DNA of 32,499 bases, taken from the NCBI GenBank assembly GCA_044869915.1, contig JBIOYB010000370.1:1-32499 (forward strand). Reading direction: 5' to 3'. Origin of the DNA: Allorhizocola sp044869915. GTDB taxonomy: Bacteria; Actinomycetota; Actinomycetes; Mycobacteriales; Micromonosporaceae. Shown one piece after another: positions 7,812 to 14,845 of the stretch (its first letter is position 1; every line of letters begins with the position of its first letter). The translations under genes were made by a program, and so were the position numbers. The notes beneath the pieces are model-generated. The model had not been told where the DNA came from. It made no database searches and saw only the letters and a list, made by a program, of their open reading frames with translations.

Positions 7812-8507
7812 TCACCCGGCGCGGCCGCCGACCTCCCGGCCGGGCTCGGTGAGCCCAGGCCACCACCGGACCACCGTCCGGTATGGACGGTCGCCGGTGA
7901 GCGCCACGGCCGCGCGGAACCCATCCGGTACCGAAATATCGGTCAAAAAGAAAGGGCCGGGGACGACGTCGCAGCGCACCGGCAGCGAAAGCCCTCGAAA
8001 GATCCGGCCGCCGGCCGCCTTGACGCACGCCTCCTTGCGGACCCACAGCCGCACGAAGCGATCGAGCGCATCGGCCGGCGAATCGGACTCGGCGACATAT
8101 GCCGCCTCGTCGGCCGGGTAGAAGCGGGCCGCCATGCGGGCCGGCCGCAGCCGCGGCGACAGCTCCTCGATGTCCACACCCACCGGGCGCTCGCCGCCGA
8201 CCACCAACGCGGCCAGGCCGCCCGAGTGGGAGAGGTTGACCTGCGGCCCGTCAACGAGCTCCGGTTTGCCGTGCGGCCCGCGGCGCCAGCGGATCTCCTC
8301 CGGCCGGACGCCGAGGCGCGCCGCCAGGATCCGCCGGGCCGCACCGTGCGCCGCGATGTAACGACACCTGTCCACCGGCAACCCCAGCGTGCCGGCGCGT
8401 TGCCGCTCCTCGTCGTCCAGGACGGTCTCGAGGCGGGACACCGCGGGCGCGGGAAGATCCGTGCGCACCAGCCAGACCTCGACCTGCCCATCCGCCGGTG
8501 CATCCAC
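7812..8507 (-). CDS. Sfp-type 4'-phosphopantetheinyl transferase
   Basis: This 231-residue protein has the order of motifs seen in Sfp-like transferases: the CoA-binding RRGPHGKPEL, then NLSHS at 91-95, GVDIEEL from 110 (Mg2+ ligands D and E), and WVRKEACVKAAGG from 155 (W-x-x-KEA-x-x-K). It moves phosphopantetheine from CoA onto a carrier-protein serine. The start is the GTG at 8507; the open frame continues to 9188 but only as shadow of the divergent methyltransferase. It is the first gene of the leftward operon, with the ACP start 4-13 bases beyond its stop depending on the ACP start used. Only 39 bases separate it from the divergent methyltransferase, so the promoters must be compact or overlapping. 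Confidence 0.9.
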   Translation of the reverse strand: MDAPADGQVEVWLVRTDLPAPAVSRLETVLDDEERQRAGTLGLPVDRCRYIAAHGAARRILAARLGVRPEEIRWRRGPHGKPELVDGPQVNLSHSGGLAALVVGGERPVGVDIEELSPRLRPARMAARFYPADEAAYVAESDSPADALDRFVRLWVRKEACVKAAGGRIFRGLSLPVRCDVVPGPFFLTDISVPDGFRAAVALTGDRPYRTVVRWWPGLTEPGREVGGRAG

Positions 8508-8546
8508 GCTGGGAACTGTATCGTCGAGCGGGGAAGGATGGGCACG

Positions 8547-9161
8547 GTGAGCGTCGACAAGCAGCGCCAGGTGTGGGACAGGATGGCGCCGGAATACGAC
8601 CGGCAGATGGCCTTCCTCGAGCGGGCCTGGTTTGGCGGCGGCCGGGAGTGGCTCGGCTCGCGCGCCGCCGGCCGCGTGCTGGAGGTCGCCATCGGCACCG
8701 GGCGAAACCTGCCGTACTACCCGGCCGGCGCGCACATCACCGGCATCGAGATCAGCCCCGCGATGCTCGACATCGCCCGCCAACGTGCCGCCAGGCTCGG
8801 CATCCAGGCCGACCTGCGCGAGGGCGACGCCGAGGCGCTCGCGTTCGCCGGCAACGACTTTGACACGGTGGTGTGCGCCCTGTCGCTGTGCGGCATCCCC
8901 GACCCCGCCAGGGCCATCGGCGAGATGGCCCGGGTCCTGCGGCCCGGCGGCACGCTGCTGCTGCTCGACCACGTGGGCAGCACCTGGCCGCCCATCTACG
9001 CCGCGCAGTGGCTCCTCGAGCGGGTCACCATCCGCGTGGCCGGCGAGCACTTCACCCGCCGCCAGCGCCCGCTGGTCGAGGCGGCCGGGCTCCAGATCGT
9101 GGAGTCGCAGCGGCTCAAGGCAGGCTCGGTGGAGCGCATCCGCGCCGTCAAGCCCGCCTGA
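8547..9161 (+). CDS. class I SAM-dependent methyltransferase (UbiE-like fold)
   Basis: This 204-residue protein has SAM motif I as LEVAIGTGRNLPYYP, then GIEISPAMLDIARQRA, EGDAEALAF, FDTVVCALSLCGIPD and LRPGGTLLLLDHV. This is the standard Methyltransf_11 pattern also seen in UbiE-like and phospholipid N-methyltransferase-like proteins. The C-terminal LKAGSVERIRAVKP fits the short type without an added domain. The GTG at 8547 was chosen because GGAAGG lies nine bases upstream; an in-frame ATG at 8538 has that site directly against it. It stands alone on the plus strand, divergent from the phosphopantetheinyl transferase, and marks the right edge of the cluster. Whether it belongs to the cluster cannot be told. 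Confidence 0.82.
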   Translation: MSVDKQRQVWDRMAPEYDRQMAFLERAWFGGGREWLGSRAAGRVLEVAIGTGRNLPYYPAGAHITGIEISPAMLDIARQRAARLGIQADLREGDAEALAFAGNDFDTVVCALSLCGIPDPARAIGEMARVLRPGGTLLLLDHVGSTWPPIYAAQWLLERVTIRVAGEHFTRRQRPLVEAAGLQIVESQRLKAGSVERIRAVKPA

Positions 9162-9232
9162 TCGCCACCCATGTCGCCAAGCCGACATCCGTCCAATTAG
9201 GATCGCAGAGTATCGCCGTGCGTTAATGCCTT

Positions 9233-9694
9233 GTGAATTTCAGACTGATGCGCTTCGCTCTCGGTTGCGCCGCCGCCTTCGCCGGTGTCACCGGATGCAC
9301 CAGCGCCGACGGCACCAACACCGCCACCGGCCCGAGCGCCACCGCCAACCCGCCCGCCTCGGCGCCGGGCGCCATGCCGTCCAGCACGCCCGCGGCAACG
9401 CCAACCTCCGACGGCTGCCCGCCGGACGTGAACCTGATGTTCGAGTGGCTCAAGGCCACCCCCGAGATCGTCAACAAGCTCGACAAGAGCCTCTACGGGC
9501 TCGAGCAACCGGTGTGCTACCAAGGCTGGTCGGTGGCCTACACCCGCGTGCGCAACGCCGACCCGACGCTTGTGCTGTTCAAGATGGACCCCGGCACCGG
9601 CCGATGGAACCCGGTCGCCGCGGGCACCGACGGCGTGTGCGACGGGGTCAAGGTCCCGGAGGCCATCCAGGCCAAACTCGGCCCCGCCTGCTGA
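9233..9694 (+). CDS. small lipoprotein of unknown function
   Basis: This 153-residue protein has a lipoprotein signal peptide: a basic start, a hydrophobic core, then VTGC with the lipidated Cys at 22. A linker rich in Ala, Thr, Ser and Pro runs to about residue 60 and ends in a compact domain of about 90 residues with four cysteines. The GTG at 9233 was taken; ATG at 9248 would shorten the signal by five residues and is also possible. It is expected to sit on the outer face of the membrane. I do not recognise the folded domain. The gene appears monocistronic, with a GC-rich hairpin just after the stop. Confidence 0.72.
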   Translation: MNFRLMRFALGCAAAFAGVTGCTSADGTNTATGPSATANPPASAPGAMPSSTPAATPTSDGCPPDVNLMFEWLKATPEIVNKLDKSLYGLEQPVCYQGWSVAYTRVRNADPTLVLFKMDPGTGRWNPVAAGTDGVCDGVKVPEAIQAKLGPAC

Positions 9695-9707
9695 ACCCAA
9701 ATCCGAG

Positions 9708-9726
9708 CGCGCCGCGCACCGGCGCG
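9708..9726 (+). terminator. GC-rich hairpin after the lipoprotein gene
   Basis: CGCGCCG (9708-9714) and CGGCGCG (9720-9726) form a perfect 7-bp stem with a 5-base loop, starting 13 bases after the lipoprotein stop. There is no T-run, which is usual for actinomycete terminators. Confidence 0.5.
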
Positions 9727-9826
9727 ACCCGGACCGCCCGAGTGAGGCATCTTCAGTCACGCCAAGCGTCGACTGATGTCGATACAATGGGAGGCTTCCG
9801 GTGGCTCGACTCGAGCGGAGGTAGGG

Positions 9827-10198
9827 ATGAAGGTCCGTGTCGTGTATTGGTTCGCGGTGTTCTTCGTGGTGATGGGTGCCCTGTTGACCGCGCGCGCCAT
9901 TTCGCTTCTGCCCGACGTCCTGGACGCCGGCATTCTGCTGATTGGCGGGCCGTTTATGTTCGTCCTGGGCGTCCTGGCTCTCGGCCCCGTGCCCTACATC
10001 GTCATTCGCGACTCCGAAGTGGTCCTGCCGCTGGCGTGGGGCAGCAACAAATGGCACCGGATTCCCCGGGACAACCACCTTCGCGTGGAAGGCGATCGGC
10101 TGATCGCCGTGCGCGACGGCCGCACGAAGGTGGTCGCCAAGCGGTGGGTCGCCAACAAGGATGACTGGGCGAAGATGGCCGCCGAGCTTGCTCGCTAA
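9827..10198 (+). CDS. two-helix membrane protein with PH-like cytoplasmic tail
   Basis: From the ATG at 9827, which has GGAGG five bases upstream, the protein is 123 residues. An in-frame start at 9776 exists but has no ribosome site and adds unlikely residues. Two membrane helices lie at about 5-25 and 33-53 with a short turn between them. The tail (IVIRDSEVVLPLAWGSNKWHRIPRDNHLRVEGDRLIAV) has the alternating pattern of a small bacterial PH-like or DUF304-type beta domain. No catalytic motif is visible. The gene ends in a short convergent overlap with the oxidoreductase gene (stop codons share 10196-10197). TACAAT at about 9783 could be its -10 element, but no matching -35 was seen. Confidence 0.68.
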   Translation: MKVRVVYWFAVFFVVMGALLTARAISLLPDVLDAGILLIGGPFMFVLGVLALGPVPYIVIRDSEVVLPLAWGSNKWHRIPRDNHLRVEGDRLIAVRDGRTKVVAKRWVANKDDWAKMAAELAR

Positions 10199-11109
10199 GG
10201 CACCGTGATGACCACCTTGCCGCGGCCGTGCCGGCCCTCCAGGGCGCGGTGGGCGTCGGCTGCGCGGTCCAGCGGGAAGGTCTCCCGGATGTGGATGCGC
10301 AGCAGGCCTTTGGTGTGCAGGTCGGCCAGCAGCGCGAGGCGGGCCGCCGAGCGGGCATAGGGCGTCACGCGGATGCCCAGCTCCCGCGCCCGCCCGTGCT
10401 CGACGAGGGTCAGGATGCGGGCGCGGTCGGGCACCAGCTCCAGCGACACGGCCAGCGCCTCGCCGCCAGCGCCGTCGAGCGCGGCGGTCACACCGTTGGG
10501 CGCCAGTGCGCGCACCCGGTCGGCCAGGCCGTCGCCGTAGACGACCGGGGTCGCGCCCAGCGAACGCAGATAATCCTGGTTGGCGGCGCTGCCCGTGCCG
10601 ATGACGGTCGCTCCATAGTGGACGCCCAGCTGCACGGCCACCGTGCCGACCCCGCCCGCGGCGGCGTGGACCAGGAGCGTGTCACCCGGGCCGACGCCGA
10701 GCTCCTGCAGCGCGATGTGTGCGGTCTGGGCGCCGGCGCTGAATCCGCCGGCCACCTCCCACGGCATGCCGGATGGCTTGGCCGTGATCTGGTCGGCCGG
10801 GATCACGATGTATTCGGCGTACGCGTTGAGCTGCCCGAAGCCGAGCACCTCATCCCCCGTCGCGACACCGGTCACGCCGTCGCCCACCAGGTCGATGACG
10901 CCGGCGAACTCGTTGCCCGGGATCTTCGGCAGCTCCTCCGACACGCCCGCCGGGAACCAGCCGCCCCGGACCGCGAGGTCATATGGCTGCACCCCGGCCG
11001 CCTTGACCCTCACCCGCACCTGTCCCGGGCCGGGCTCGGGCAGTTTGAAGTCCAACAGCTCCAGCACTTCCGGGCCACCGTGCCGGGCGAACCCCGCCGC
11101 CTTCATCAT
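10195..11109 (-). CDS. NADP-dependent quinone oxidoreductase-like protein (MDR superfamily)
   Basis: This 304-residue protein has the GroES-like start (MKAAGFARHGGPEVLEL), PGNEFAGVI, then the Rossmann motif HAAAGGVGTVAVQLG. There are no structural zinc cysteines, as in zeta-crystallin/QOR-type reductases. Such enzymes reduce quinones or enones with NADPH. A SoxR-type promoter lies directly upstream (11117-11147) and its predicted transcript would start at or near the ATG at 11109, so the mRNA is probably leaderless and this start is favoured over the second ATG at 11106. In Streptomyces coelicolor SoxR switches on a quinone/oxidoreductase gene of this kind in response to redox-active compounds, so a role in handling quinones or redox-cycling metabolites is likely. 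Confidence 0.87.
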   Translation of the reverse strand: MMKAAGFARHGGPEVLELLDFKLPEPGPGQVRVRVKAAGVQPYDLAVRGGWFPAGVSEELPKIPGNEFAGVIDLVGDGVTGVATGDEVLGFGQLNAYAEYIVIPADQITAKPSGMPWEVAGGFSAGAQTAHIALQELGVGPGDTLLVHAAAGGVGTVAVQLGVHYGATVIGTGSAANQDYLRSLGATPVVYGDGLADRVRALAPNGVTAALDGAGGEALAVSLELVPDRARILTLVEHGRARELGIRVTPYARSAARLALLADLHTKGLLRIHIRETFPLDRAADAHRALEGRHGRGKVVITVP

Positions 11110-11116
11110 GCGACCC

Positions 11117-11147
11117 AGTCTTCAACCTCAAGTTGACTTGAGGTCAA
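11117..11147 (-). promoter_or_regulatory. SoxR-type operator and 19-bp-spacer promoter
   Basis: The 18-bp box CCTCAAGTTGACTTGAGG (11126-11143) is a perfect inverted repeat apart from its central two bases, and differs only there from the enterobacterial soxS operator. On the minus strand it lies between TTGACC (-35, 11142-11147) and AAGACT (-10, 11117-11122), exactly 19 bases apart. This is the over-long spacing that MerR-family activators such as SoxR correct by untwisting DNA. The -35 overlaps the stop codon of the upstream cupin gene. The oxidoreductase ATG begins seven bases after the -10. No soxR gene is in the window. Confidence 0.88.
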
Positions 11148-11626
11148 GACTCGATGTTGACCTGGTCATGCCGGGCGAACAGGTCGGCCCACTCCTGCTC
11201 GGTCAGCGTCCGGCCGGTGGCCCGGATGTCGGCGAGCTCCTCGAAATATCGCTCCCGCGCGACGCCGGGCGCGAACAGGATGAGCATCGACGCGGCCACG
11301 TCGGCGTTGTTGGCGAAGCCGTGCAGCCCGCCCGGCGGCACGTAGAGGAAGCCGCCCTCGGAGACATCGAGCCATTTTTCACCGTTGTAGAAAGTCACGA
11401 CGCCCGACATGACATAGAACGACTCGGAGAACGTGCGGTGGAAGTGCGCCCCCGCGCCGCCCGCGCCGGCGGGCATGTCCCAGCGGAAAATCCCGAACTC
11501 GCCCCGCGTCACGGAGCCGGGCGCCACGAACGTGGTCGACGTGCCGGTCTGCGGATTCATTTGCAGCGACGGCAGATCGGTGCGCAGCACCGCGCTCGCC
11601 TCGCCGCTTTCGCCAAGGTAGGTCAC
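11144..11626 (-). CDS. cupin-domain protein
   Basis: This 160-residue single-domain cupin has motif 1 as GAHFHRTFSESFYVMSG (two His and one Glu metal ligands) and motif 2 as PPGGLHGFAN (the fourth His). A metal site is therefore complete. Members bind small ligands or act as isomerases or dioxygenases; no more exact call is justified. The GTG at 11626 gives the expected length. The open frame runs on to 12946, but that part is antisense to the protease gene and has the wrong composition. It precedes the oxidoreductase on the same strand, with a 34-bp gap that holds the SoxR box, so the downstream gene has its own promoter. Confidence 0.8.
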   Translation of the reverse strand: MTYLGESGEASAVLRTDLPSLQMNPQTGTSTTFVAPGSVTRGEFGIFRWDMPAGAGGAGAHFHRTFSESFYVMSGVVTFYNGEKWLDVSEGGFLYVPPGGLHGFANNADVAASMLILFAPGVARERYFEELADIRATGRTLTEQEWADLFARHDQVNIES

Positions 11627-11689
11627 GCAGCGCAGGCTATCTCGACCTTGCGATTGACGCGGGGCCACCCTCCTGCGACAGTGTGACGC

Positions 11690-13789
11690 ATGTCGATTTA
11701 TAGATTGACGAGCCCGCTCGCCGCCATCGCTCTCGTGACGGCGCTGAGCACGCCACAAGCGGTGGCCGCCGCACCCACCACCGACGATCGGGCCGGCGCG
11801 ACCGCGACCGTGGCCGCCGATGCCGTGGCCGCCAGCACCCTTCCCGCGCTGCACAAGAGCGCCGACGACGTCCTGACCCGCACCGGTGTCGAGACCGGCA
11901 CGCACGGCCTGCGCTACGTGACCTACCAGCGCACGTATCGCGGCCTGCCGGTCGTCGGCGGTGACACGGTCATCGTGACCCGCACCGACGGCGCTGTGCT
12001 CAACGTCGCCGCCGCGCAAGACCGAGAAATTCTTTTGTCTGGTACGAAGCCGGCCATCAGCGCGTCGCAAGCCGCCGCGGTCGCGCGGGCCGATCTGCAC
12101 ACCGTGACGTCGGCGGGCGAGCCGCGTCTCGTTGTGCTGGCGTGGGGAGCGCCCCGCCTGGCATGGGAGGTCAACCTCACCGGCTTCAAGGCCGACGGCA
12201 TGCAAAGCGTGCCCACCGTCTACGTTGACGCGCTGACGGGCGCGATCGCCGACCGGGTGGACCTGGTCCGGGCGGGCACGGGCAACAGCTTCTACAACGG
12301 CGTAGTGACCATCTCGACGTCCGGCTCCGGCACGTCGTGGTCCATGCTGGACACGACCCGCAGCGGGATCCGGTGCGGCGGCCAGAACGGCACGACGTTC
12401 ACCGGGACGGACGACACGTGGGGCAACTCGACCGGCACCAACCTCGAAACCGCTTGCGTGGACGCGCTTTACGCGGTCCAGAAGCAGTGGGACATGCTGA
12501 GTCAGTGGCTGGGGCGCAACGGGCTCAACGGATCCGGCGGCGGCTTCCCGGCGCGCGTGGGCCTCAATCAGGCCAACGCGTTCTGGAACGGTAGCTACAC
12601 CAGCTTCGGGCGCAACTCGGCCAGCACACAGCAGGCCGTAGAGATCGACATCGTGGCGCACGAGTATGGTCACGCCATCTTCCAGACCACGCCCGGCGGC
12701 GCCGGCAGCGGCAACGAGAACGGCGGGCTCAACGAGGGCACGGGCGACGTCTTCGGCGCCATCGTCGAGCACTTCGCCAACAACCCCAACGACCCGCCGG
12801 ACTTCCTCGTCGGCGAGGAGGTCAACCTGGTCGGCAGCGGCGAGATCCGCAACATGTACAACCCGTCGCTCGAGGGTGACCCCAACTGCTGGTCGACGGC
12901 GATCCCCAACACCGAGGTGCACGCGGCCGCCGGACCGCTGAACCACTGGTTCTATCTGGTCTCGCAGGGCAGCAACCCGGCCGGCGGGCCGGCCAGCCCG
13001 ATCTGCGCCGGTGGGCCGTCATCGGTGACGGGCGTCGGGATCATGAAGGCCGCGCAGATCTACTACAACGCGATGCTGGCCAAGACCTCGACGTGGCGCT
13101 ACGCCAACGTGCGGTTGGCGTCGCTGAACGCGGCCGTGAACCTGTTCGGCGCGAACTCCCCCGAGTGCACGACGGTCAAGAACGCGTGGAACGCCGTCTC
13201 CGTGCCCGTGCAGCCGGGCGAGCCGACTTGCGGCGGCGGTGGCGGGGTCACCATCTACTCCGACACGTTCGAGGCCGACACCGGCTGGGTGGCCAACCCC
13301 AATGGCACCGACACGGCGACGGTGGGCCAGTGGGTGCGCGGCGATCCGGCCCAGACCACAAGCGGGACAACCACTTTGCAGCTCGGCACGACGGTCAGCG
13401 GCACCAATGACCTGGTGACGGGCGCTGCCGCGGGCACGGCCGCCGGTGACTTCGATGTGGACGGTGGCACCACCACCATCCAGTCGCCCACCATCGCGCT
13501 GCCGTCCACGGGCAACCTCAATCTGTCGTTCTCGTGGTATCTGGCCCATCTGAACAACTCGTCCACCGCCGACTTCTTCCGGGTCAGCGTGGTCGTCGGC
13601 ACGACGTCGACGGTCGTGTTCACCCAGGCCGGCGCGGCCGCCAATCGGGCGGGCGCATGGGCGACGGCCAGTGCGAGCCTCAACGCCTTCGCGGGCCAGA
13701 CGATCCGCATCCGCGTCGAGGCCGCCGACGCGGCAACGGCAAGCCTTGTCGAGGCGGGCGTCGACAACGTCACCATCACGCAGAACTGA
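11690..13789 (+). CDS. secreted M4-family (thermolysin-like) metalloprotease with C-terminal beta-sandwich domain
   Basis: This is a 699-residue preproprotein. Residues 1-28 are a Sec signal peptide ending near AVAAA. A propeptide follows with FTP-like (about 60-110) and PepSY-like (about 115-190) segments, which act as inhibitor and folding aid. The catalytic domain has HEYGH at 324-328 (zinc ligands H324 and H328, catalytic E325), the third ligand E349 in GGLNEGTGD, and the M4 active-site His in EVHAAAGPLNHWFYL. The region from about 525 to the end (DTFEADTGW ... VEAGVDNVTI) resembles MAM or CBM-like jelly-roll domains and may bind substrate or surfaces. The protein is expected to be exported and to mature by self-cleavage. 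It is monocistronic and ends at a strong hairpin. Confidence 0.92.
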   Translation: MSIYRLTSPLAAIALVTALSTPQAVAAAPTTDDRAGATATVAADAVAASTLPALHKSADDVLTRTGVETGTHGLRYVTYQRTYRGLPVVGGDTVIVTRTDGAVLNVAAAQDREILLSGTKPAISASQAAAVARADLHTVTSAGEPRLVVLAWGAPRLAWEVNLTGFKADGMQSVPTVYVDALTGAIADRVDLVRAGTGNSFYNGVVTISTSGSGTSWSMLDTTRSGIRCGGQNGTTFTGTDDTWGNSTGTNLETACVDALYAVQKQWDMLSQWLGRNGLNGSGGGFPARVGLNQANAFWNGSYTSFGRNSASTQQAVEIDIVAHEYGHAIFQTTPGGAGSGNENGGLNEGTGDVFGAIVEHFANNPNDPPDFLVGEEVNLVGSGEIRNMYNPSLEGDPNCWSTAIPNTEVHAAAGPLNHWFYLVSQGSNPAGGPASPICAGGPSSVTGVGIMKAAQIYYNAMLAKTSTWRYANVRLASLNAAVNLFGANSPECTTVKNAWNAVSVPVQPGEPTCGGGGGVTIYSDTFEADTGWVANPNGTDTATVGQWVRGDPAQTTSGTTTLQLGTTVSGTNDLVTGAAAGTAAGDFDVDGGTTTIQSPTIALPSTGNLNLSFSWYLAHLNNSSTADFFRVSVVVGTTSTVVFTQAGAAANRAGAWATASASLNAFAGQTIRIRVEAADAATASLVEAGVDNVTITQN

Positions 13790-13798
13790 CAACCCTGT

Positions 13799-13834
13799 GG
13801 CGAGCGCCTGATGCCAGCGGGTCAGGCGCTCGCC
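13799..13834. terminator. bidirectional terminator hairpin between convergent genes
   Basis: GGCGAGCGCCTGA (13799-13811) and TCAGGCGCTCGCC (13822-13834) pair perfectly over 13 bp with a 10-base loop. The hairpin starts nine bases after the protease stop. On the other strand it covers the stop codon and last four codons of the 13822-14799 gene, so it can serve both transcripts. Confidence 0.85.
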
Positions 13835-14799
13835 TCGTGCAGCAGCACGAGGCAGTCGATCGCCGCCAGGACCTCCTGCAGCATCTTGGAATGCGTGTTG
13901 GCCGGCATCCACTGGCGGTAGCCCGCCGGGTCGAGCCCGACTGTGTCCACGCCGCAGCCGTAGCGCAGGCTCAGCAGCCGGACCGCGATGGCGTGCTGGA
14001 AGGGCACGAACAGGTCCGTGGTCACCGCGAGCACGCGATCGGACGGCCGCGGCTCGACCGCGAGCTCGGCCCAGCCCACGAAGCCGTCGCCGGTGTCGGC
14101 TCGCTCGGGAGGCTCCGACGTGGGCGCGGCCAGCACGTCGAGCACAAGCCCATCGGCCTCGAACGTGCGCACCCACCAGGGCGCGCCGAGCTCGGTCTCG
14201 CCGCTGCGCTCGTCGACGAGTTTGTCGGCGGACAGCGCCAGCCTGGCCGCGGCCTCCATGGCGTCGGCCTCGACCGTGATCGGCGGCAGGCCGGCGCTGT
14301 GGGCGAAGTCTTTCTCGTCCTGCGACACCACGCGCAGGCTGGACAGCACGCCCACCCGCACGGGCGCGGACCGGCACGCCAAGAGCTTGCCCAAGAGCTT
14401 GGCCGCGAAGTGTGACCGGGCCAACCCGGTGCGCGGCCCGCCGCCGAGGATGAGCACGTGGTCGTAGTCGTCGAGGCTCGGCGACGCCACGTCGGCCAGG
14501 CCCAGCGCCGTTGTGGCGGCATCGATCAGGTCGGCCAGCGCGGGGTCGTAGTCGATCGACTTGATCGCCGAGCGCTCGGCGCCCTTGCGATAGTCCCAGA
14601 CCTTGGCGAGCTCCAGCAGCCGCGGGAGCACCTCGCTCAGCGTGCCCTGTGGCGGCGTCAGGCCGAAGCCGCGCAGCAGCGCGTCGAGCGCCTCGGAGCG
14701 CGCCCAGGCCTCGATGGCCTCGGTGGTCTCGCTGGGATGGGGCCCGCCGGGCCGGCTCGGCGGCAGGGCGACTCGGGGGAACGGGGTCACGAGGTCCAC
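13822..14799 (-). CDS. uncharacterised protein, paralogue of the 15901-16914 gene
   Basis: This 325-residue cytoplasmic-type protein has no signal peptide or membrane segment. Visible landmarks are WDYRKGAERSAIK at about 90-102, YDHVLILGGGPRTGLARSHFAAKLL in the middle, and VTTDLFVPFQHAIAVRLLSLRYGCGVDTVGLD near the end. These match equivalent segments of the gene on the other side of murB. The order (hydrophobic strand with GG and Arg, then a VTT...A-R...G..V segment) is loosely like the DUF218/YdcF/ElyC Rossmann-like fold, but this link is weak. The GTG at 14799 was chosen; GTG at 14790 is possible. A TTGACC at 14821-14826 with TAGAGA at 14800-14805 could be a promoter, although the spacer is only 15 bases. 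Function unknown. Confidence 0.72.
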   Translation of the reverse strand: MDLVTPFPRVALPPSRPGGPHPSETTEAIEAWARSEALDALLRGFGLTPPQGTLSEVLPRLLELAKVWDYRKGAERSAIKSIDYDPALADLIDAATTALGLADVASPSLDDYDHVLILGGGPRTGLARSHFAAKLLGKLLACRSAPVRVGVLSSLRVVSQDEKDFAHSAGLPPITVEADAMEAAARLALSADKLVDERSGETELGAPWWVRTFEADGLVLDVLAAPTSEPPERADTGDGFVGWAELAVEPRPSDRVLAVTTDLFVPFQHAIAVRLLSLRYGCGVDTVGLDPAGYRQWMPANTHSKMLQEVLAAIDCLVLLHEASA

Positions 14800-14845
14800 T
14801 CTCTACAATGACGGATGGAGGGTCAATCCACATTGGACACAACGG

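Noticed and set aside
8508..9188. Minus-strand extension of the phosphopantetheinyl transferase frame
   Set aside because: It is shadow of the divergent methyltransferase gene; the transferase N-terminus is accounted for from 8507.
9171..9190. TGTCG...CGACA inverted repeat after the 8547-9161 methyltransferase
   Set aside because: Arms of only five bases in GC-rich DNA are expected by chance and there is no other support.
9776..9782. Second TGTCGA as another ECF42 promoter
   Set aside because: No CGWC element follows at the right distance and the downstream gene is not of the DGPF family.
11627..12946. Long minus-strand frame continuing upstream of the cupin gene (to 600 residues)
   Set aside because: It is antisense to the protease gene, rich in Arg, Gly and Val, and has no recognisable domain; the real cupin starts at 11626.
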